The notes under the pieces: model-generated | Seen by the model: only the letters and a program-made list of their open reading frames with translations | Databases searched by the model: none | Told to the model about the DNA's origin: nothing | Part shown: positions 40,851 to 44,466 of the stretch, piece after piece | How the letters are laid out: each line of letters opens with the position of its first letter | Numbering within the stretch: the stretch's first letter is position 1 | Program-made: the position numbers and the translations under genes | Assembly (NCBI RefSeq): GCF_016403105.1 | Contig: NZ_CP046159.1 | Coordinates: forward strand, 1 to 44,466 | DNA length: 44,466 bases | Reading direction: 5' to 3' | DNA from: Leptolyngbya sp. BL0902 | GTDB lineage: Bacteria; Cyanobacteriota; Cyanobacteriia; Phormidesmidales; Phormidesmidaceae

Positions 40851-43550
40851 ATGCGTTCAAGAATTCTTGGTCGATATCAACCAGCAGAAACGATAGATGA
40901 GCAGTATTTTTACAAGGTTAGGCCAGAGATATATAAGAACCACACTGGTCATGCTCAACATGGCAGTCGTCAAGGTCGCAGCCTAGCAGAACATCTTGAC
41001 TCGGCTTGTCAGTTTGTGTTGACTGTCAGCAGAATTGCTCAGGTGCCTGATGATAAGCGTGCACTAATCTTAGCGGCAACCGCAGTTCATGATCTGAATA
41101 AGCTAGATTCCAAAAAAAGAAATGTAAAAACACTTGCTCGTGATCATTTATTTCTTAGAGAACAACTCGAAAGGGCTGGTGTGGCTGACTGGGTTAAAAC
41201 GGATGAAGACCTAGATCTGGTGCGTCGGCTGATTGAACGCCATTCTGGGCACAACGCCAGCGATGGTATGCGCTTTTTGCCCGAAGATCCCAACATTCAG
41301 CGCTGGGCCGCAATGCTCATCGGTGGTGATCTCTATGACTTAGGCATTCCTGAAGAACAGCGCATTCGCAAGGTTGAAAATGAGCTAACGGTAGCCCTAC
41401 AAAAGGATACACACTTGTTCAAAGTGGGGTTGTCAGAAGACCGAGGTTACTTAACGGCTCTACTCTTAGCAGCCTGTGAAGAGGTTCTCCATGAGCGGGG
41501 ACTGGCTACCTTATCTATTGATCCAGATGGTCAGCTTTTTATCGGGGAGCACTTTCCTGAAGAAGATTTGACGCTAGAGATCGCGAAAAAATGGCATCGC
41601 AAAATCAACCAAGTTTTTAGCGGCAACGTGGAACAATTGGTCAAAGCCAGCAAAGACGGCATTAAAGTTGACCCCCAAGCCGTCCAGCAAAATCCTGATG
41701 CCGCCATTGAACAAGTAGATGCTCTGCTCGTCAAGAAGTTCAGCGGCTATAAGACCGACAAAGTTTATCAGGATGTTCAAAAATATGGTGGCGAAGCGGG
41801 TGAAGGAGCGGTTATGGCAGCGGCAGAATTGGGTCTTCTGCCAATCTCCAATGCTGAAGAGTTTGCCGTTTCCGAAGGACTAAAAGCGGCTTACCTAAGC
41901 TATCGAGAAGCTGCCCTTAGCCCCAAAGATGCCTGGGATCGCATTGCGGAACAAGTTGGGCTTACCCCAGATCAGCGGTCTGCTTTAGAGGCATTTAATG
42001 CTCAATATGGGCGATGCCTGTTTGCAGCCAAAGCCGTGCCTCAAGGTCAGGCTGCGATCGCCCCGCTGTTGCGAGATTCCTTTCAGCTCCGGCAAACTGA
42101 AGATACCTCGGTGCCTTCAGAATTGGTGAATGCCGTAGCCCAGTTACTCAATTTCGCCGATCCCTCGACTTGGCAAGGCTGGTCTGAACTCACCAGCTAT
42201 ATCGAGGCCAACCCACGCCTGCGCTGCTCTCTGGGGCCAACCTCAACGGCTCAGGTGGAAGAACTGATTTCTGCCAAAATGCCCCCAGAAACTAAGGTGC
42301 AGTCGTTCTCAAACCGACTACCGGGGGGTATGAGTGCCGAGCCAAAACGCCGGGGAGATGCTTTATCGGCATTGGGCTATCAATTACTAACGGTAGGTGC
42401 TAATTTCCCAAAGGCCAGCAAACAGGCTCCCTTGTACCTGCACTTTGCTTTGCCCAAGGGGTCTAGCAATGAGATGAAAATTCATTGGATAAAACAACTT
42501 AATCAGATAGCTCAGAATCATGAATTTGGCCCTGTCACAATTGACGAGTTAAAGCTTTACCAAAATCAGGAAATCATCTTTAAGCCAAATAAGGTAGTTG
42601 GATTGGCCTTACCTAGACGCCCTGAGTTTATTCATTCAACAGTCACAATTCCTATTGTTTGGGGCGATGTCAATAACTCAGTAGCTTTAATTAAGTCTCT
42701 GTGGTTAGGGCTTGAAATTAGTTTGGCGCTTGATGTTAGCTTTCCGCTTATCCTGAGTGCCAACTTGGAAATCGAACCCAGTTGGGAAGTTTTTGGACGT
42801 GTAGAAGGTATTCCGTCAACGCTACAGCCTTTGTTAGGCTCAGGTCAATATTTGCGTGATGGCCATTTACCGGAAGAAGAGAGACTCTCAGTAGTTACCG
42901 TTGAACGGGTCTTAGAACGTTTGAGGTGCCTAGGTCAATTGTCAGTAGCTGTAGCTAGTCTTCCAAAGAAGGATGATTGTCTGTACGATCTAGCTCGTTC
43001 AGCCAGGAGACCACTAGAGTTTTACCACGTCCTACTGCGCTGGCTATTACGCGAACAGGAGAATCCTAATTTAGAAGCTGTCTGGATTCGCATTAAGGAA
43101 CCTTTAACCCAACTTTTGGAGAGTCTAATGTCAGAAGAACACGATCGCGTTTCCCGCTACCTCAAACAGGCGGCTCACATTGCGGAGGTGGGTAAGTTGC
43201 GCGGTAGTTCGTTCCGCCGCACTGCCCAGGTCGAACCCTTTTCAGAATTCATCAAGGCCGTTCGCGCCCGCAAGGCTCACATGGACTGGGATACGGTTTT
43301 TGCAGCCTTGGTACAGCAATATCATAATCGCCTTGATCGCATTCGAGAGCATGGTGTCGGGGCAACCAAGTATGAGCAAATTCATCAATACTACAACGTG
43401 CTGAAAGAACTGTTTGTCGAGGTTTATCATTCCCGTCCCGATCGCCTGTTGAGCGATAGCAAAACGCTGGAAGCTGCCTACCTCTTCTTCCTCCAAGAAG
43501 CCCGTAAAGAACTGAAGGCTCAATCTGAAACCGAATCCGCACAAGCTTAG
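40851..43550 (+). CDS. cas10d: Cas10d (Csc3), large subunit of the type I-D effector with HD nuclease
   Basis: This 899-residue protein is the Cas10-like large subunit of type I-D. It carries the HD nuclease in its N-terminus: H48 (AEHLDSA), H80-D81 (AVHDLNKLD), H131 and H134 (RHSGHN) and D160. The HD domain does the DNA cutting that Cas3 does in other type I systems; the Cas3 here indeed lacks HD. No GGDD cyclase motif is seen, as usual for Cas10d. I place the start at the ATG at 40851, with GGAG about 18 bases upstream; the open frame begins at a TTG at 40797. csc2 follows after 11 bases. Confidence 0.93.
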   Translation: MRSRILGRYQPAETIDEQYFYKVRPEIYKNHTGHAQHGSRQGRSLAEHLDSACQFVLTVSRIAQVPDDKRALILAATAVHDLNKLDSKKRNVKTLARDHLFLREQLERAGVADWVKTDEDLDLVRRLIERHSGHNASDGMRFLPEDPNIQRWAAMLIGGDLYDLGIPEEQRIRKVENELTVALQKDTHLFKVGLSEDRGYLTALLLAACEEVLHERGLATLSIDPDGQLFIGEHFPEEDLTLEIAKKWHRKINQVFSGNVEQLVKASKDGIKVDPQAVQQNPDAAIEQVDALLVKKFSGYKTDKVYQDVQKYGGEAGEGAVMAAAELGLLPISNAEEFAVSEGLKAAYLSYREAALSPKDAWDRIAEQVGLTPDQRSALEAFNAQYGRCLFAAKAVPQGQAAIAPLLRDSFQLRQTEDTSVPSELVNAVAQLLNFADPSTWQGWSELTSYIEANPRLRCSLGPTSTAQVEELISAKMPPETKVQSFSNRLPGGMSAEPKRRGDALSALGYQLLTVGANFPKASKQAPLYLHFALPKGSSNEMKIHWIKQLNQIAQNHEFGPVTIDELKLYQNQEIIFKPNKVVGLALPRRPEFIHSTVTIPIVWGDVNNSVALIKSLWLGLEISLALDVSFPLILSANLEIEPSWEVFGRVEGIPSTLQPLLGSGQYLRDGHLPEEERLSVVTVERVLERLRCLGQLSVAVASLPKKDDCLYDLARSARRPLEFYHVLLRWLLREQENPNLEAVWIRIKEPLTQLLESLMSEEHDRVSRYLKQAAHIAEVGKLRGSSFRRTAQVEPFSEFIKAVRARKAHMDWDTVFAALVQQYHNRLDRIREHGVGATKYEQIHQYYNVLKELFVEVYHSRPDRLLSDSKTLEAAYLFFLQEARKELKAQSETESAQA

Positions 43551-43561
43551 GAGCAATCACC

Positions 43562-44466
43562 ATGTCTATCGAAAAACTGCAACCCTTTCTCGCTACCACC
43601 TACGAAAACTTTCCCAAAGGCCGCACTATTGGCGCTGTGGTGCTGCGAACCACCCAATCAGAAACCATCTTCCGCACCGAGGGCACGGGGGAACCCATGT
43701 GCAGCGAGTACGTGCAGGCTGGGACAACAGATCCCACCACCATTCCCCGCTTGGTGATGACCAAACGCAAGCAGATTGCCCCAGAGCGGCGCAAAGGCCG
43801 GGAGTTTCTGCGGGTTCACGATCTCCTGTATCCCGACCCCAAAGGCAACTCTATCTGTTCTCTCAACACCAATGCCCCCTGTGAGATGTGCATTGACTGC
43901 TTTCTCTACGGCTTTGCCGCTGGTGGCGAAGGCGCACAAAAAAGCCGGGTGTGGACAGAAGATGCCTTTAGCGTATTGCCCTCGACAGAGTTAATTGGAG
44001 ATCGCACCATCAACGCCATCTTTGAAACAGGCACGATGCGAGACGAAGAAGGCAAAGCCTCAACTGCTCTCAACACCAGCGAATATATCAAACCCGGTGT
44101 CCACTTTTTGGATATCGTCACCTTCAAAGATGTCACGGTGGATGAACTTCGCTACGCTCTGGGCAACATTCTGCTCACCACCCGCTATGGCGCTGTTTCT
44201 AGCCGAGTGGGCCGTATGGAAAACCAAATCCTGGGCATCTTTGGCGGCATTGCCGAACTCCCCAGTTCCCTAGAGTTGGTGCAGGGTATTTACGACCAGC
44301 TACCCACCGAAAAGCGTGAACATCCTCTCAACACTGGGGCCTTGGTTACAGCGACTCAGGCTGTCATCTCCACCTGGACGAACAAGCGAGGTATTTCAGT
44401 GCAGCTCTCTGCAACCGAACTAGACGAGTTGATCGCCGACGTAGATCGCCATCTTGCGACCGATGA
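43562..44466 (+). CDS. csc2: Csc2 (Cas7-type backbone subunit), N-terminal part
   Basis: These are the first 301 codons plus two bases of csc2. The protein begins MSIEKLQPFLATTYENFPKG and contains the cysteines CSLNTNAPCEMCIDC near residues 100-114, which could bind zinc. Near 200 it has YALGNILLTTRYGAVSSRVGRMEN, a conserved Csc2 stretch. The gene runs off the window after GA. The first base of the window completes the codon, and the frame continues to the stop at 103. The joined protein has 335 residues. Csc2 subunits line the crRNA and check the PAM. The start has AGGAG 10 bases upstream. Confidence 0.95.
   Translation, partial: MSIEKLQPFLATTYENFPKGRTIGAVVLRTTQSETIFRTEGTGEPMCSEYVQAGTTDPTTIPRLVMTKRKQIAPERRKGREFLRVHDLLYPDPKGNSICSLNTNAPCEMCIDCFLYGFAAGGEGAQKSRVWTEDAFSVLPSTELIGDRTINAIFETGTMRDEEGKASTALNTSEYIKPGVHFLDIVTFKDVTVDELRYALGNILLTTRYGAVSSRVGRMENQILGIFGGIAELPSSLELVQGIYDQLPTEKREHPLNTGALVTATQAVISTWTNKRGISVQLSATELDELIADVDRHLATD

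Noticed and set aside
43562..44466. Reading the two csc2 pieces as two separate damaged genes.
   Set aside because: The pieces join in frame at the window ends and do not overlap in content; a single gene cut by linearisation explains both.

Overview
The window looks like one complete circular plasmid of 44,466 bp from a filamentous (Leptolyngbya-like) cyanobacterium, cut open inside the type I-D gene csc2. The last two bases of the window plus its first base form an intact codon, and the frame runs on to a normal stop at 103. The joined csc2 has 335 codons, a usual length. Cyanobacterial origin is shown by a complete psbA (photosystem II D1), a few HIP1 sites (GCGATCGC), a type I-D CRISPR-Cas system of the cyanobacterial kind and a Uma2 nuclease. 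Relaxase, partition and primase genes support the plasmid reading.

Layout. 40.3-44.5 kb and 1-13.8 kb, continuous across the junction, hold the type I-D locus: a control region, cas10d, csc2, csc1, cas3, an embedded MntA/HepT pair, cas6, cas4, cas1, cas2, a leader and an array of 90 repeats and 89 spacers. 14-19.5 kb holds a two-gene unit: a membrane-anchored coiled-coil Hsp70/actin-like ATPase and a SNF2-type helicase. 19.8-23.6 kb holds two copies of one IS4-family element, each with a perfect 7-bp target duplication. They sit in a two-gene operon that can be rebuilt exactly. 24-27.2 kb holds a lone MNT gene, psbA, a HigBA pair and a second MNT gene with a truncated partner. 27.3-33.4 kb is the backbone: MobA/MobC, a ParM-like ATPase with a small partner, and a primase-type replication protein whose leader carries terminator-like hairpins. 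33.7-35.2 kb is a two-gene unit with a glycine-rich membrane protein. 35.3-38.5 kb is a second partition module (ParA plus a ribbon-helix-helix partner) and a NadR-PnuC operon, set among four arrays of 8-bp iterons. 38.5-40.2 kb holds a WYL-domain regulator and a Uma2 protein.

How it works together. The plasmid combines defence (I-D CRISPR-Cas and probably the ATPase/SNF2 pair), addiction (HigBA, MntA/HepT), mobilisation without a visible conjugation apparatus, two partition systems and two metabolic cargoes (D1 and NAD salvage). The WYL gene probably controls the cas genes, as a WYL repressor does for the I-D system on plasmid pSYSA of Synechocystis.

The most unusual signal is just upstream of cas10d. 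Two decayed CRISPR repeats flank a short spacer-like sequence. Read on the minus strand, it matches 15 of 17 positions of a site overlapping the -35 box of the likely cas promoter, and that site has a 5'-GTT PAM. This is the architecture of crRNA-like autoregulators (CreA/CreR type). A rival reading is a duplicated operator of the WYL repressor, because similar palindromes lie in front of the WYL gene. Everything here was read by eye; no alignment, folding or database search was run.
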